Below are positions 7,146 to 18,252 of a DNA stretch of 64,000 bases, piece after piece (the first letter of the stretch is position 1; each line of letters begins with the position of its first letter). The stretch comes from Gemmatimonadota bacterium (GTDB taxonomy: Bacteria; Gemmatimonadota; Gemmatimonadetes; Longimicrobiales; Gaopeijiaceae). The notes under the pieces are model-generated. The model made no database searches, was not told the origin of the DNA, and worked only from the letters and a program-made list of their open reading frames with translations. The stretch lies in the NCBI GenBank assembly GCA_030428885.1, contig JAUIEJ010000007.1, positions 303,467 to 367,466 on the forward strand. The letters are read 5' to 3'. Both the position numbers and the translations under genes were made by a program.

Positions 7146-8927
7146 ATGGACCTGTCCGTACCCCAGACCGCCCTCTCCGAACTCGCCGCGGCCTACTTCC
7201 AGGCCCTGGTCACCGTGGGGCTGGCCCTCATGTGCCTCGGGCTGCGGCGCCGCTACGGGAAGCCGTGGTTCGGCGCCTGGGCCCTGGCCTGGGGCGTCTA
7301 CGCCCTGCGCATGGCGGCCATCATCTCGTTCATGCACACCGGGGCCAGCGCCTGGCTGTTCTGGCACCAGGTGCTCACGGGGTGGACCGCCCTGGCGCTG
7401 CTGTGGGCGGCCCTGGTCTTCTGGCGCAGGGTGCCGTGGCGGGGGCGGTACGGGCTGCTGGCCCTCTTCCCCCTGGTCTGGTCGTACCTGGCCATCTACG
7501 AGCTGGACAACTTCTTCCTGGCGGCGGGTCCGGCCGTGCTGTTCCTCAGCCTGGCCACCCTGGGCACCGCCTGGGCGTTCCTGCGCTACCACCGGGAAAC
7601 GGGCTCGGGGGCGGCTCGCCTGGCGGCCGTGACCCTGGCGCTCTGGGCGGTGCACCACCTGGACTACCCGTTCCTCCGGGCCCGGGGCGTGTGGAACCCC
7701 TGGGGCTACTATCTGGACATCCTCTTCGAGCTGGCGCTGGGGGTGGGCATCCTCTTCCTCATCATGGAGGATCTGGACGAGGGACTCCGGGCGCTCTCCG
7801 CCCTCTCGGCCGACCTCCAGCCCCGGGAGCGCACCGACGACCTTCCCGACGCCCTCATGGAGCGGGCCCTCACCCTCCGGTCGGTGCGGGGCAGCGCCCT
7901 CTTCCTGGACGCCCTGGTTCCGGGGGCCGGCGTGCCCGCCGTGTCGGCCACGGGAGACTGCGCGGCGTGGGTCTCGGCGTCGCCGCCCCCGGGGGTGCGG
8001 GCGGTCCTGGCCCGGGTCGTGGAGACGGGGGAGCCCCAGGTGACGGCGCCGGGGCTCGGCGAACTCTCCGACGCCCCCGGGGCGCCCCGTTACCTGGCGG
8101 CCCTTCCCGTGATCCAGGGGGGCGAGGTGGCGGGCTCCCTGGTGGTGGTGGGCGAGGCCCGGGACCCCTTCGCCGCCCTGGACACCCCCTTCCTGGTGGC
8201 CCTGGGGCAGCAGGTGGGCGCGGCCCTGGAGAACGCCGCCCTCACCCGGCGCCTGGAGGCCCGCACCCGGGAACTGGAGCGGCTCCAGACCCGCATGGTG
8301 CACCGCCACGAAGAGGAACGGCAGCGCATTTCCCGGGAACTCCACGACGAGACGGCCCAGATCCTGGCGGCGGTGAATCTGAGACTGGGACTCCTGGCCG
8401 AGCAGGGGAGCGCCGAGGTGTCGGCGGGCCTGGACGAGGTGCGCACGCTGGTGGGGGGCACGATCCGCTCCATCCGGGGGGTGACCCGGAACCTGCGCCC
8501 CGTGGCCCTGGACGATCTGGGACTCCTCCCGGCCCTGAGGGCCCTGGCCCGGGACCTGGCGGGAAGCGACGGCGCCATGGAGATCCACTTCGACACGCCC
8601 CCCCGGATTCCCGAGCCCGACGCCGACGTGGAGCTGGCGCTGTACCGGGCCGTGCAGGAGGCCCTGGCCAACGCGGTGCGCCACGGAGGGGCCCGGACGG
8701 CGTGGATCGCCCTGGACACCGACGCGGCGGGGATCGATCTGGAGGTGCGGGACGACGGCTCGGGAGTCCCCGAGGACTTCCGCATCGAAGGCAACAGCCG
8801 CCACTCGGGGCTGGCGGGGATTCGTGAACGCGTCACGGCCCTCGGGGGTCGTGTGAGTATCGGACCGGGGCCCGACGGCGGCGCCCGCCTGGCCCTCTGG
8901 GTACCCTGGAGCAACGACACGACATGA
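7146..8927 (+). CDS. Membrane histidine kinase with GAF domain (NarX/DesK type)
   Basis: 593 residues. About residues 15-215 contain seven hydrophobic helices (for example ALVTVGLALMCLGL and LDILFELALGVGILFLIMED), forming a membrane sensor with no large periplasmic loop. A GAF-like domain follows at about 235-375, then a HisKA_3 dimerisation helix (RQRISRELHDETAQ) with phospho-acceptor His400, and a HATPase domain with N box ALANAVRHGGA and G boxes DDGSGVP and GLAGIRERV. The kinase autophosphorylates and passes phosphate to the response regulator encoded directly downstream with a 4-bp ATGA overlap. The signal is unknown. It is divergent from the cytochrome gene. Confidence 0.92.
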   Translation: MDLSVPQTALSELAAAYFQALVTVGLALMCLGLRRRYGKPWFGAWALAWGVYALRMAAIISFMHTGASAWLFWHQVLTGWTALALLWAALVFWRRVPWRGRYGLLALFPLVWSYLAIYELDNFFLAAGPAVLFLSLATLGTAWAFLRYHRETGSGAARLAAVTLALWAVHHLDYPFLRARGVWNPWGYYLDILFELALGVGILFLIMEDLDEGLRALSALSADLQPRERTDDLPDALMERALTLRSVRGSALFLDALVPGAGVPAVSATGDCAAWVSASPPPGVRAVLARVVETGEPQVTAPGLGELSDAPGAPRYLAALPVIQGGEVAGSLVVVGEARDPFAALDTPFLVALGQQVGAALENAALTRRLEARTRELERLQTRMVHRHEEERQRISRELHDETAQILAAVNLRLGLLAEQGSAEVSAGLDEVRTLVGGTIRSIRGVTRNLRPVALDDLGLLPALRALARDLAGSDGAMEIHFDTPPRIPEPDADVELALYRAVQEALANAVRHGGARTAWIALDTDAAGIDLEVRDDGSGVPEDFRIEGNSRHSGLAGIRERVTALGGRVSIGPGPDGGARLALWVPWSNDTT

Positions 8928-9634
8928 GCGACGAAACCAACCAGACCCGGGACTCGGGCACGATTCGCGTGGTGGTGGCCGACGACCACGCCGTGGTGCG
9001 AGAGGGCATTCGCCACGTCCTGGAGCGGGCCGACGGCCTGGAGGTGGTGGCCGAGGCCGGCGACGGCGAGGAGGCGCTGGCGTCGGTGGACGCGCACGAC
9101 CCCGACGTCATCGTGCTGGACGTCTCCATGCCGGGACTCACGGGCCTTGAGGTGACGAAACGACTCCGGGACGACGAGCGGGGCCTGGGCATCCTGATCC
9201 TGAGCATGTTCGACGACCCCGAGTACGTGCTCCAGGCCGTGCGGTCCGGGGCCGACGGCTACGTGCTCAAGGACGCCGGTCCCGCCGAACTGCGGGAGGC
9301 GGTCCTGGCCGTGCACGAGGGCCGGGAGTACCTGAGCGAGCGGGTGACCCATCAGCTCTCGGTGGCCCTCCGCTCCGAGCTGGAGCAGGAGCAGCGGCGC
9401 TCCCGCCTGGATCAGCTCACGCCCCGGGAACGGGAGGTGCTGCTGCGGGTGGCGAAAGGGCGCACCGCCCGGGAGATCGCCGACGAGTTCGGCATCAGCC
9501 ACCGCACGGTGGAGACCCATCGGGAGCGGGTGATGACCAAGCTCCGGATCCGCACCATCGCCGGGCTCACGCGGTTCGTTCTGGAGAGCGATCTCGGGGA
9601 GGATGGGGACAACTCCCCCCGCTCGGCTCCGTAG
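8924..9634 (+). CDS. NarL/FixJ-family response regulator
   Basis: 236 residues. The receiver domain (about 14-130) shows the acidic pair DD at 20-21, phospho-acceptor Asp66 in IVLDVSMPG, a Ser/Thr-type switch region (LILSMFDD) and the conserved Lys in YVLKDAG. The C-terminal LuxR-type helix-turn-helix begins at LTPREREVLLRVAKG (about residue 165) and includes REIADEFGISHRTVETHRERVM, which binds DNA. The start codon overlaps the kinase stop, so the two are made together as a partner pair. Possible targets include the TonB receptor 116 bp downstream in the same direction, but this is only positional inference. Confidence 0.93.
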   Translation: MSDETNQTRDSGTIRVVVADDHAVVREGIRHVLERADGLEVVAEAGDGEEALASVDAHDPDVIVLDVSMPGLTGLEVTKRLRDDERGLGILILSMFDDPEYVLQAVRSGADGYVLKDAGPAELREAVLAVHEGREYLSERVTHQLSVALRSELEQEQRRSRLDQLTPREREVLLRVAKGRTAREIADEFGISHRTVETHRERVMTKLRIRTIAGLTRFVLESDLGEDGDNSPRSAP

Positions 9635-9709
9635 ATGTACCGAGAACGATTCGGGTATTCTCCCGACTGACCCCGGACCCCCCCTTTCTGTAGCGTTGCG
9701 GTGAGCTTC

Positions 9710-9726
9710 CCGGACCCCGCGTCCGG
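9710..9726 (+). other. Short hairpin in leader of TonB receptor gene
   Basis: CCGGAC (9710-9715) and GTCCGG (9721-9726) pair around the loop CCCGC, 24 bp before the start codon and upstream of a GGAG ribosome-binding site. It is too small for a known riboswitch, and I see no cobalamin-riboswitch motif in the 116-bp leader. Confidence 0.35.
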
Positions 9727-9750
9727 CTTCTCTCCTCCGGAGTTCCCGCA

Positions 9751-11934
9751 ATGTTCTCACCCTTCCGTTCGCGCCTGGCGCTGGTCCCCCTCCTCGCCGC
9801 CTTCACGGCCCTGCCGGCGTCGTCCCAGGCCCGCTCCGGACCCTCCGTACGCACCGACTCGATCCAGGCCACCGACACCGCCGTCTACGCCATCGACCCC
9901 CTGGTGGTCACCGCCACCCGGGGTCCCCGTCTCGTGTCGGAGACGCCCCGTCCCGTGTCGGTCCTGGGGCGGGTCGAGGTGCGGGAGCAGGCCCCCAACA
10001 CCGTCTCCGACCTCTTCCGCCGCCTCCCGGGGCTGGACGTCACCGGGGTGGGGGTCAACCAGGCCCGGCCGGCCATTCGCGGCCAGCGCGGGCAGCGGAT
10101 CCTCCTCCTCCAGGACGGCATGCGCCTGAACAACTCCCGCCGGCAGCAGGACTTCGGCGAGCTGCCCGCCCTGGTGGACGTCACCGGAGTGGAGCGGGTC
10201 GAAGTGGTGCGGGGGCCCGCGTCGGTGCTGTACGGGTCCGACGCCATCGGCGGCGTGGTGAACGTCATCACCCGGGAGCCCGAACTGGACGGTGTGCACG
10301 GCGTCGCCTCGGTGCGGTACGGCGAGGTGGAGTCCCAGGAGAAGGGCACGGCCCGCCTCTTCGGCCGCGAAGGCCGCCTCACCTTCCAGGCCGGGGGCAC
10401 GCTGCGCAACGCCGACCCCTACCAGGCCCCGGCGGGCAGTTTCGGCGCCATCACGCTCGACCGCGACGTGACGGTGCTGAACTCGGGCGTGAGCGACCGC
10501 AGCGGCGACCTGCGTCTGGGATGGGACCTGGGGACCGACACCCACGTCTACGGCAAGTTCGAGTACTACTCGGCCGACGACGCCGGCTTCGGCAGCGTGG
10601 CGCCGGCGGACTACGCCCCCGACGAGGCCGAGATCAACCTGCTCTACCCCGACCAGCGCTTCGCCAAGTTCACCGCCGGGTTCCGGGCCGAGGAGCTGGC
10701 TTCGCCCCTGGCCGACCGCTTCGAGGTCACGGCCTACGGGCAGGACAACGAGCGCACCTTCATCAACGACCTGTCGTTCAGCTTCGGGATCCCCGGGTCG
10801 GACGCCGGGATGACCATCAACTCGGAGAACTTCACCGACATCCGCACCTACGGACTGCGGGCCGAAGCCCGGAAGCTGGCCGCCCCGAACCTGCTCCTCA
10901 CCTACGGCGTGGACGCCTTCCGGGACCGGGCCGAGGGCACCGACCACGAGGTCCAGACCACCGTGGGATTCGGACCGCCCATGGAGGAGGTCGACGACAC
11001 GCCGTCGCTCCCCACGGCCACCTTCCTCAACGCCGGCGCCTTCGTCCAGGGCGAGTTCGACGTGGGGGACCGGCTCACCTTCGTGGGCGGCGGGCGCTAC
11101 ACCTGGATCCGGGCCGAGACCTTCGAGACCGCGGGGTTGGATCTCGCGCCGCAGAAGTCCACCGACGGCACCTTCGTGGCGGCGGTGAACGGGCTCTTCC
11201 GGGCCACCGACGAGGTGAGCTTCGTGGCGGCGGTGGGACGCGCCTTCCGGGCGCCCAACCTCATCGAGCGCTTCTTCGAGGGCTCGGCCACCGTGGGGTA
11301 CCAGGTGGCCAATCCCGAGCTGGCCCCCGAGACGAGCACCAACGTGGACCTGGGCATTCGCTACAGGAACCCCCGCGTGGGTGTGGAGCTCTTCGGGTTC
11401 CGCAACGACATCCGGGACGGCGTGCGCATCGCCGCCCTGAACACCCAGGTCGATGGTCAGGACGCCTATCAGAACGTCAACGTCGACCGCCTGCGCTACG
11501 AGGGCGTGGAAGTGGCCGCCGACGTGCGCCTCGGCGCCGGGTTCATGGTCCTGGGGTCGTTCACCAAGCTCGACTCCAAGGACGTGGACGATCCCGAGAA
11601 TCCGGTGGGGGACTCCTTCTCCACCAAGACCACCGCGGCGCTCCGCTACGACGACGGGGCGGGACGGTTCTGGACCCAGATCGACGGCCGCTGGCAGGGT
11701 GAGCAGCGGGACGTGGAGCTGGGGGAGAACCCCCTGGGCAGCGTGCTCCCCTCGTTCCAGGTCTACAACCTGCGGGCGGGCATCCGCCTCTTCGACGCGG
11801 GCTCCACGATCCACCGGCTCAACGTGGCCGTGACCAACCTCACCGACGCCCTCTACGCCGAGGCCACCAACGCGTCGTTCTTCCGGCCGGAGCCGAAGCG
11901 CAACCTCACCATCGGCTACGAGGTGTCGTTCTAG
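9751..11934 (+). CDS. TonB-dependent outer-membrane receptor
   Basis: 727 residues. Signal peptide at 1-28 ends near SSQARS. A TonB box-like DPLVVTATR follows, then the plug domain (about 55-170: VSDLFRRLPGLDVTGV, RGQRGQRILLLQDGMRLN, RVEVVRGPASVLYGSDAIGGVVNVIT) and a 22-strand barrel ending in YEVSF, with the terminal aromatic residue needed for assembly. The plug resembles haem and siderophore receptors such as HemR/HmuR more than SusC proteins. It imports a scarce ligand across the outer membrane using TonB energy; the ligand cannot be read from sequence. It lies downstream of the two-component pair and converges, with a 10-bp gap, on the haem/copper-monooxygenase-like lipoprotein gene. Confidence 0.93.
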   Translation: MFSPFRSRLALVPLLAAFTALPASSQARSGPSVRTDSIQATDTAVYAIDPLVVTATRGPRLVSETPRPVSVLGRVEVREQAPNTVSDLFRRLPGLDVTGVGVNQARPAIRGQRGQRILLLQDGMRLNNSRRQQDFGELPALVDVTGVERVEVVRGPASVLYGSDAIGGVVNVITREPELDGVHGVASVRYGEVESQEKGTARLFGREGRLTFQAGGTLRNADPYQAPAGSFGAITLDRDVTVLNSGVSDRSGDLRLGWDLGTDTHVYGKFEYYSADDAGFGSVAPADYAPDEAEINLLYPDQRFAKFTAGFRAEELASPLADRFEVTAYGQDNERTFINDLSFSFGIPGSDAGMTINSENFTDIRTYGLRAEARKLAAPNLLLTYGVDAFRDRAEGTDHEVQTTVGFGPPMEEVDDTPSLPTATFLNAGAFVQGEFDVGDRLTFVGGGRYTWIRAETFETAGLDLAPQKSTDGTFVAAVNGLFRATDEVSFVAAVGRAFRAPNLIERFFEGSATVGYQVANPELAPETSTNVDLGIRYRNPRVGVELFGFRNDIRDGVRIAALNTQVDGQDAYQNVNVDRLRYEGVEVAADVRLGAGFMVLGSFTKLDSKDVDDPENPVGDSFSTKTTAALRYDDGAGRFWTQIDGRWQGEQRDVELGENPLGSVLPSFQVYNLRAGIRLFDAGSTIHRLNVAVTNLTDALYAEATNASFFRPEPKRNLTIGYEVSF

Positions 11935-11944
11935 CCTGCGACGA

Positions 11945-14104
11945 CTAGCGTCGCTCCACCCAGGGGCGACCCGCCCGGTACATGGCGGCCCGCTGCTCGA
12001 GTTCGGGCAGGCGGGCCGTCTCGTTGCGGGCCCGGGCCGCCGCCATGGCCTCGTCCATGAGGGCCAGGGCCCGGTCGAAGCGACCCGCCGCCGCGTAGGC
12101 CGCCGCCGCCACGTCCGACACCACGGGGTGGGGACCTGTGCGGGTGCGCACCTCCTCGGCCAGGCCGCCGGCCACCTCGGGGAAGCGCCGTTCCGGGTCG
12201 GGCTCGGTGGCCATCTGCCACGCCAGGGCCATGATGGCCTCGATGTTGCCCGGGTCGGCTTCCAGGGCCCGATTCAGCTCCTCCAGGGCGGCGTCGATCT
12301 GCCCCATCCCCGCCAGCGCCCGGCTGCGGTTGAAGCGGGCGGCGCCGAAGTCGGGGCGCCCGGCCACGGCCCGATCCAGGACGGTGCCCGCCTCCTCGTA
12401 CAGTCCCGTGTCGAGGAGCACCGCCCCCAGGTTGTTCAGCGCCTCGACGTTGGTGGAGTCGGCCTCCACCGCCCGACGCAGCACGGGGAGGGCCGTGGCC
12501 AGATCGCCCCGGCGGGCACGAAGGAGTCCCAGATTGTTCAGGGCCTGGGGATACAGGGGGAGCGCCTCCACCGCCCGCTCGTAGGCCCGGGCCGCGCTCA
12601 GGTTGTCGCCCCACTCCTCGTGGATCAGCCCCAGGTTGTACCACGCCTGGGGGAGGTCGTCGCGGATCTCCACGGCCCGCCGGTAGCGGCGCGCCGCCTC
12701 CTCGAGATCGCCGTCCCGATGGGCCTGGAGTCCGAGGCCGAAATGGGACTCCGCATCGGTGGAATCGACGCTCAGGAGGAAGCGGTAGCCCTCGGCCCTG
12801 TCCCGCCGCTCCTTGTCGGTGAGGGCCACGGCGAGGCTCCGGAGATCGGCGGCGGTGGGGGTGACTACCTGGAGCCAGAACTCGGCCATCTCGTCGCTGG
12901 AGGCGGGACCGTACACCACCCGCCGGGGCGGATCGAAGGGGTTCAGCTCGTTGTCGGCCGAGTTGTCGAAGACGTACTCGAGGCGGAGCATCGAGCCCGC
13001 CGGCAGGTCCACGGGCTGGGCGTAGCGGTAGGCGTCCTGCCAGTTGAAGTCCCACCGGGGGATGTCCATGAGGACCACCTCGTCACCCCCCGGGGTCTCG
13101 GCCCAGACGCGCATGGTCCGGCCCAGGTAGTGGGCGTGGGGGAAGGCGCCGATGGCCTGGGCCCCCACCGGAAGGCGAATGGAATCCTCGACCAGGTAGT
13201 GGGCGTCGCCGGGGGCGATGTCCATGGCCTGCCCTCCCAGACGCACGATGACGGGCATGCGGGTGGGGGGCTCGTCGGTGAACCAGAAGCCCACCTGGAG
13301 GTCGACGTCGTGGGGTTCACCCGTGGGGCGCAGGTGGAGCTGGACCACGAAGTCCGTGCCGGGCTCGACCCGCCACGCCATGCCGTCGGGAAAGGCCGCC
13401 GGGGTGCGGCCCGGCGTCCACCCCAGGAAGAAGCCCCCGGGAGGCGCCGCCATGGAGCGGCTGAACATCTCGTCGTAGCCCGGCAGTGGGTCGGCGGCGT
13501 CGGCGATACGCGACGAGGGCGTGGGATCGACCTGCATGGTGGCGTGGTGCACGACCTCCGGGGTGCCGGGGCGCAGCTCCACCGCCCGGACGTAGCGCGG
13601 TCCGTCGATCTCGATGGGAAGGACGAAATTGCGGAAGTGGTCGGCGCCCTCGGCGGGGACGGCGTAGGTCTCGTCCATGGTGAGGACCAGGTCGGGCTCG
13701 CCCAGCCCCCACCCCGACGGCCAGGTGGGGGGAGGCGGCTCGTCGTCGGCGTCGCCTCGGGGCGCTCCGGCGTCGATCCACGCCAACACGGTCTCCTTCT
13801 CGGCGTCCGAGAGGCGGCGCTCGTCGGCCAGGGCCACCGTCTCGTGGGACGGAAGCCAGGGAGGCATGCGGTCGGCGGAGACGGCCCGGCGGATCCGGTC
13901 GACCCGCTCCACGGCGTCGTCGTACGACAGCAGATGGAACGGCCCCGGGCCCTCGGGGCGATGGCATTGGGCGCAGTTGCCGTACACGATGGGCGCCACG
14001 TCGGCGGCCCAGGTGGGCGGGCCCTCGGGCGCCCGGTCGCAGCCCGCCAGGCCGGCGGCCACCGCGGCCAGGAAGACGGCCGGGCCGGCGCCGCGCCGCC
14101 TCAC
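11945..14104 (-). CDS. Lipoprotein with c-type haem, copper type II monooxygenase-like fold and TPRs
   Basis: 719 residues from a GTG at 14104 that overlaps the methyltransferase stop (GTGA). The lipobox LAGC at about residue 21 marks a lipoprotein. Residues about 30-100 carry one haem site (NCAQCH) in a cytochrome-like domain with MPPW. About 130-430 resemble the two-lobed fold of peptidylglycine/dopamine monooxygenases: VVHHATM and FPHAHYLG are in the places of the two copper-ligand clusters. About 450-700 are TPRs (AWYNLGLIHEEWGD, ALNNLGLLRARRGDL, ALNNLGAVLLD). I infer a periplasm-facing redox protein that may use copper; activity is unproven. It is last in a four-gene coupled operon. Confidence 0.75.
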   Translation of the reverse strand: MRRRGAGPAVFLAAVAAGLAGCDRAPEGPPTWAADVAPIVYGNCAQCHRPEGPGPFHLLSYDDAVERVDRIRRAVSADRMPPWLPSHETVALADERRLSDAEKETVLAWIDAGAPRGDADDEPPPPTWPSGWGLGEPDLVLTMDETYAVPAEGADHFRNFVLPIEIDGPRYVRAVELRPGTPEVVHHATMQVDPTPSSRIADAADPLPGYDEMFSRSMAAPPGGFFLGWTPGRTPAAFPDGMAWRVEPGTDFVVQLHLRPTGEPHDVDLQVGFWFTDEPPTRMPVIVRLGGQAMDIAPGDAHYLVEDSIRLPVGAQAIGAFPHAHYLGRTMRVWAETPGGDEVVLMDIPRWDFNWQDAYRYAQPVDLPAGSMLRLEYVFDNSADNELNPFDPPRRVVYGPASSDEMAEFWLQVVTPTAADLRSLAVALTDKERRDRAEGYRFLLSVDSTDAESHFGLGLQAHRDGDLEEAARRYRRAVEIRDDLPQAWYNLGLIHEEWGDNLSAARAYERAVEALPLYPQALNNLGLLRARRGDLATALPVLRRAVEADSTNVEALNNLGAVLLDTGLYEEAGTVLDRAVAGRPDFGAARFNRSRALAGMGQIDAALEELNRALEADPGNIEAIMALAWQMATEPDPERRFPEVAGGLAEEVRTRTGPHPVVSDVAAAAYAAAGRFDRALALMDEAMAAARARNETARLPELEQRAAMYRAGRPWVERR

Positions 14105-15098
14105 GGCCTCAGCTCCCACACGCGGTACGGTCCGGCGTCGGCCACCGGTTCCACCGAATCGAAGCCGGCCTCCCGGGCCCGGGCGTCCAGGGGCAGTCGT
14201 CGCTGTACCACGCATCGCATCACTCCGTCGGCGTCCAGCCGGGTACGCGCGCCGGCCAGAAACACGTCGATCTCGGCCAGCGTCTCGTCCTTGCCCCGGT
14301 GATAGGGGGGATTCGACACCACCACGTCCCACCGGGCGTCGCCCAGGGGTGCCCACCCCCCTCCCAGGACCACCGCGGCCTCGGGGACGTTGAGGCGAAA
14401 GGCCCGCCCCGCCAGGGCATCGGGCTCGAGACCCGTGACCCGGGCCTCGGGCTGGGCGGCCAGGACTCCCGCCGCCACCAGGCCGGTGCCCGCGCCGTAG
14501 TCCAGCACCCGGGCCCCGGGGCGAATCGCCGGAAGGTGCCGGAGCAGCAGAGCGGTGCCCTCGTCCAGCCGGCCGTGGGCGAAGGCCCCGGGCACGGACA
14601 TCCACGGGCGGACGCCCCACGGCGTGTCCAGCTCCACGGCCTCCAGCCAGCCCTCCAGCCCCGTGCGGGGCGACGGGCCGTCGGCGCTGCGCCGGGCCTC
14701 CACGAGGCGGGCGTGGCCGCCGGTGGCCAGGGTCACGCCGGGGCCGAAGAAGGGGGGGAGCCGCTTGGCCACCGACTTCACGCCCTCGTCGTTGGCGCCG
14801 TACACCCAGAGGCGTCCTCCGGGGCGAAGAGCGCCCGCCGCCCAGTGGAGCAGCATCTCCAGCTCCTGGCGGGCCCGGGGCAGGCGCACCGCCACCAGGG
14901 CGTGGCGGCCGTCGGCGGGGGGAGCCCCGGCGGCGGGGTCGCCCCGGGACCAGGCCTGGGCTTCCACTCCCCGGGCCTGGAGCGCCGCCACCAGGTCGGG
15001 GCGGGGATCGGCCAGGACGAGGGCCGGAGACTCGGGCGGGGTGCGGTCCACTTCGGCCACCGCCAGGGCGACGGCGGCCTCGTCCCGAGGGCGTCGAC

Positions 15099-15102
<4 letters not shown>
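14101..15102 (-). CDS. RsmC/RlmG-like SAM-dependent RNA methyltransferase
   Basis: 333 residues with the two-domain layout of RsmC (16S rRNA G1207 N2-methyltransferase). There is an N-terminal degenerate domain with LWVYGANDEGVKSVAKRL, then a catalytic Rossmann domain with SAM motif VLDYGAGTGLVAAGVLA and the base-methylation motif NPPYH. The segment TPWGVRPWMSVPGAFAHGRLDEGT matches the family's substrate-side loop. Cytosolic. Both ends overlap neighbours by 4 bp inside an operon of exported proteins, an unexpected place for a ribosome-modifying enzyme. RsmC and RlmG types are hard to separate by eye. Confidence 0.85.
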
Positions 15103-16990
<1,888 letters not shown>

Positions 16991-16994
<4 letters not shown>

Positions 16995-18133
16995 CGAGGG
17001 TAGCGCGCGCCGAGTCCGGTGGTGTTGGCGCCCAACGGGATCACCTTCACCACCGCGCCGCTGTCCAGATCGATCACCGCCACCGTCCCGCTGTCGTAGG
17101 AGACGGCGTCCATGGCGTCGTGATCCATCTCCATGGCGTCGTGGTCCATGGCATCGTGATCCATGGCCCCGTGGTCCATGCCGCCGTCGCCGTGATCCAT
17201 GGCCATGCCGCCCGGCCCGTTGTTGGACACGAAGAGGAGCCGCCCGTCGGGGCTCAGGGCGCTGCCGTGGGGCTGGTCGGCACCGGGCACGTCGAAGGTG
17301 CGCGAGACCCGGCCCGCCTCCACGTCGACCTCCACCACCGAGTTGGCGCCCTTGAGGCCGAAGTAGACGTGGCGCCCGTCCCGGCCGTACACCGGGTGCC
17401 AGGGACGGGACCCCACCTCGATGCTCCGGACGAAGGCGGGCGCCGCCGGATCGGAGAGGTCGAAGACCAGGAGGTCGTTGGTGAGCTCGGCCGTGCCCAC
17501 CAGGGTCGATCCGTCGGGCGACACGGCGAACTGGACCAGGGCGTGGATCTCACCGGGCACGTCCACCAGGGCCAGATCCCACGACTCGGCGTCCACGGCC
17601 GCCATCTGGTTCACACCCAGGGAGGCGGAGAACACGAGGTCACCCGACGGATGCACCATGAGAGCGTGGGGGCGGGGAAACAGCACCTCGATCTCGTCCA
17701 CAGACATCGTCGAGCGCTCGATGACACCGATGCGCTGCGGCGGGTTCACGGCGCTCATGGAGCGGCCCACGTAGAGCAGATCGTGGACCGGGTCCAGGGA
17801 GAGCATGCCCGGGACCTCGAACTCGCCCTGCCCCACCAGGACGTTGTCGCGGTCGAACTTCAGCACCCGGTTCTCGCCGATGAGGGAGAGGTACCAGTGG
17901 GCGCCGTCGGGCTCCACGACCACGTGATGGGGCTTGGCGTTTTCCGAGAATCCCAGGGCGGTGAGATCGACGGTCTCCACGACCTCCAGGGTGGCGATGT
18001 CGATGACCGACACCGTGGCTTCGCCCTGGTTGGTGGCGTAGAGGTAGTCCTGGGCGGCGGCTGGAGCGGTCGCCAGAAGCCCGAACGCGGCCGCCGAGGC
18101 GGCGCGACGGGCGAAGGAGCGCATGGGCGTCAT
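16991..18133 (-). CDS. YncE-like beta-propeller protein with Asp/His/Met-rich insert
   Basis: 380 residues from the ATG at 18133, chosen because GAGGA lies 5 nt upstream; a second in-frame ATG is at 18124. The signal peptide ends near PAAAQDYLY. The body is a seven-bladed YVTN/YncE propeller (LYATNQGEATVSVIDIATLE, HALMVHPSGDLVFSASLG, FAVSPDGSTLVGTAELTN, LSPDGRLLFVSNNG). Before the last blade an insert made of AMDH/MDHDA units (about residues 307-345) is packed with Met, His and Asp, a composition often used to hold copper or other metals. The cysteine-free mature protein is exported. It is the first gene of the coupled operon. Confidence 0.8.
17107..17207 (-). repeat. In-gene repeats encoding MDH(D/G)A units
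   Basis: Near-identical 15-bp units (variants of GTCCATGGCGTCGTG on the plus strand) repeat inside the propeller gene and encode runs of Met-Asp-His-(Asp/Gly)-Ala. The number of units could vary by slippage. Confidence 0.7.
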
Positions 18134-18158
18134 GGGATTCCTCGATAACGGATGGTCG

Positions 18159-18198
18159 ACGAGGGAGGGGGAGCCCCTTCGGCCCCGCCCTCCCTCGT
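18159..18198. other. Leader hairpin upstream of propeller operon
   Basis: The arms ACGAGGGAGGG (18159-18169) and CCCTCCCTCGT (18188-18198) are perfect 11-bp complements with a partly self-pairing loop. It sits about 20 bp upstream of the ribosome-binding site of the propeller gene and 12 bp from the terminator-like hairpin of the preceding gene, so it may tune read-through or translation of the operon. Confidence 0.5.
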
Positions 18199-18210
18199 TC
18201 TGGTATGCAC

Positions 18211-18244
18211 GCGGGGGCTCCGGAGATCCCCTCCGGAGCCCCGC
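18211..18244. terminator. Hairpin terminator after LVIVD surface-protein gene
   Basis: GGGGCTCCGGAG (18214-18225) pairs perfectly with CTCCGGAGCCCC (18231-18242) around ATCCC, with GC extending the base of the stem. It starts 8 bp past the stop of the 20637-18253 gene on the minus strand. No U-tract follows. Confidence 0.6.
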
Positions 18245-18252
18245 GGTCCCGA

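Noticed and set aside
9635..9750. Cobalamin or other riboswitch before the TonB receptor
   Set aside because: Only a 6-bp hairpin is present; conserved riboswitch elements are absent.
9757..11814. 685-residue minus-strand open frame opposite the TonB receptor
   Set aside because: No recognisable domains; the plus-strand receptor has complete family features.
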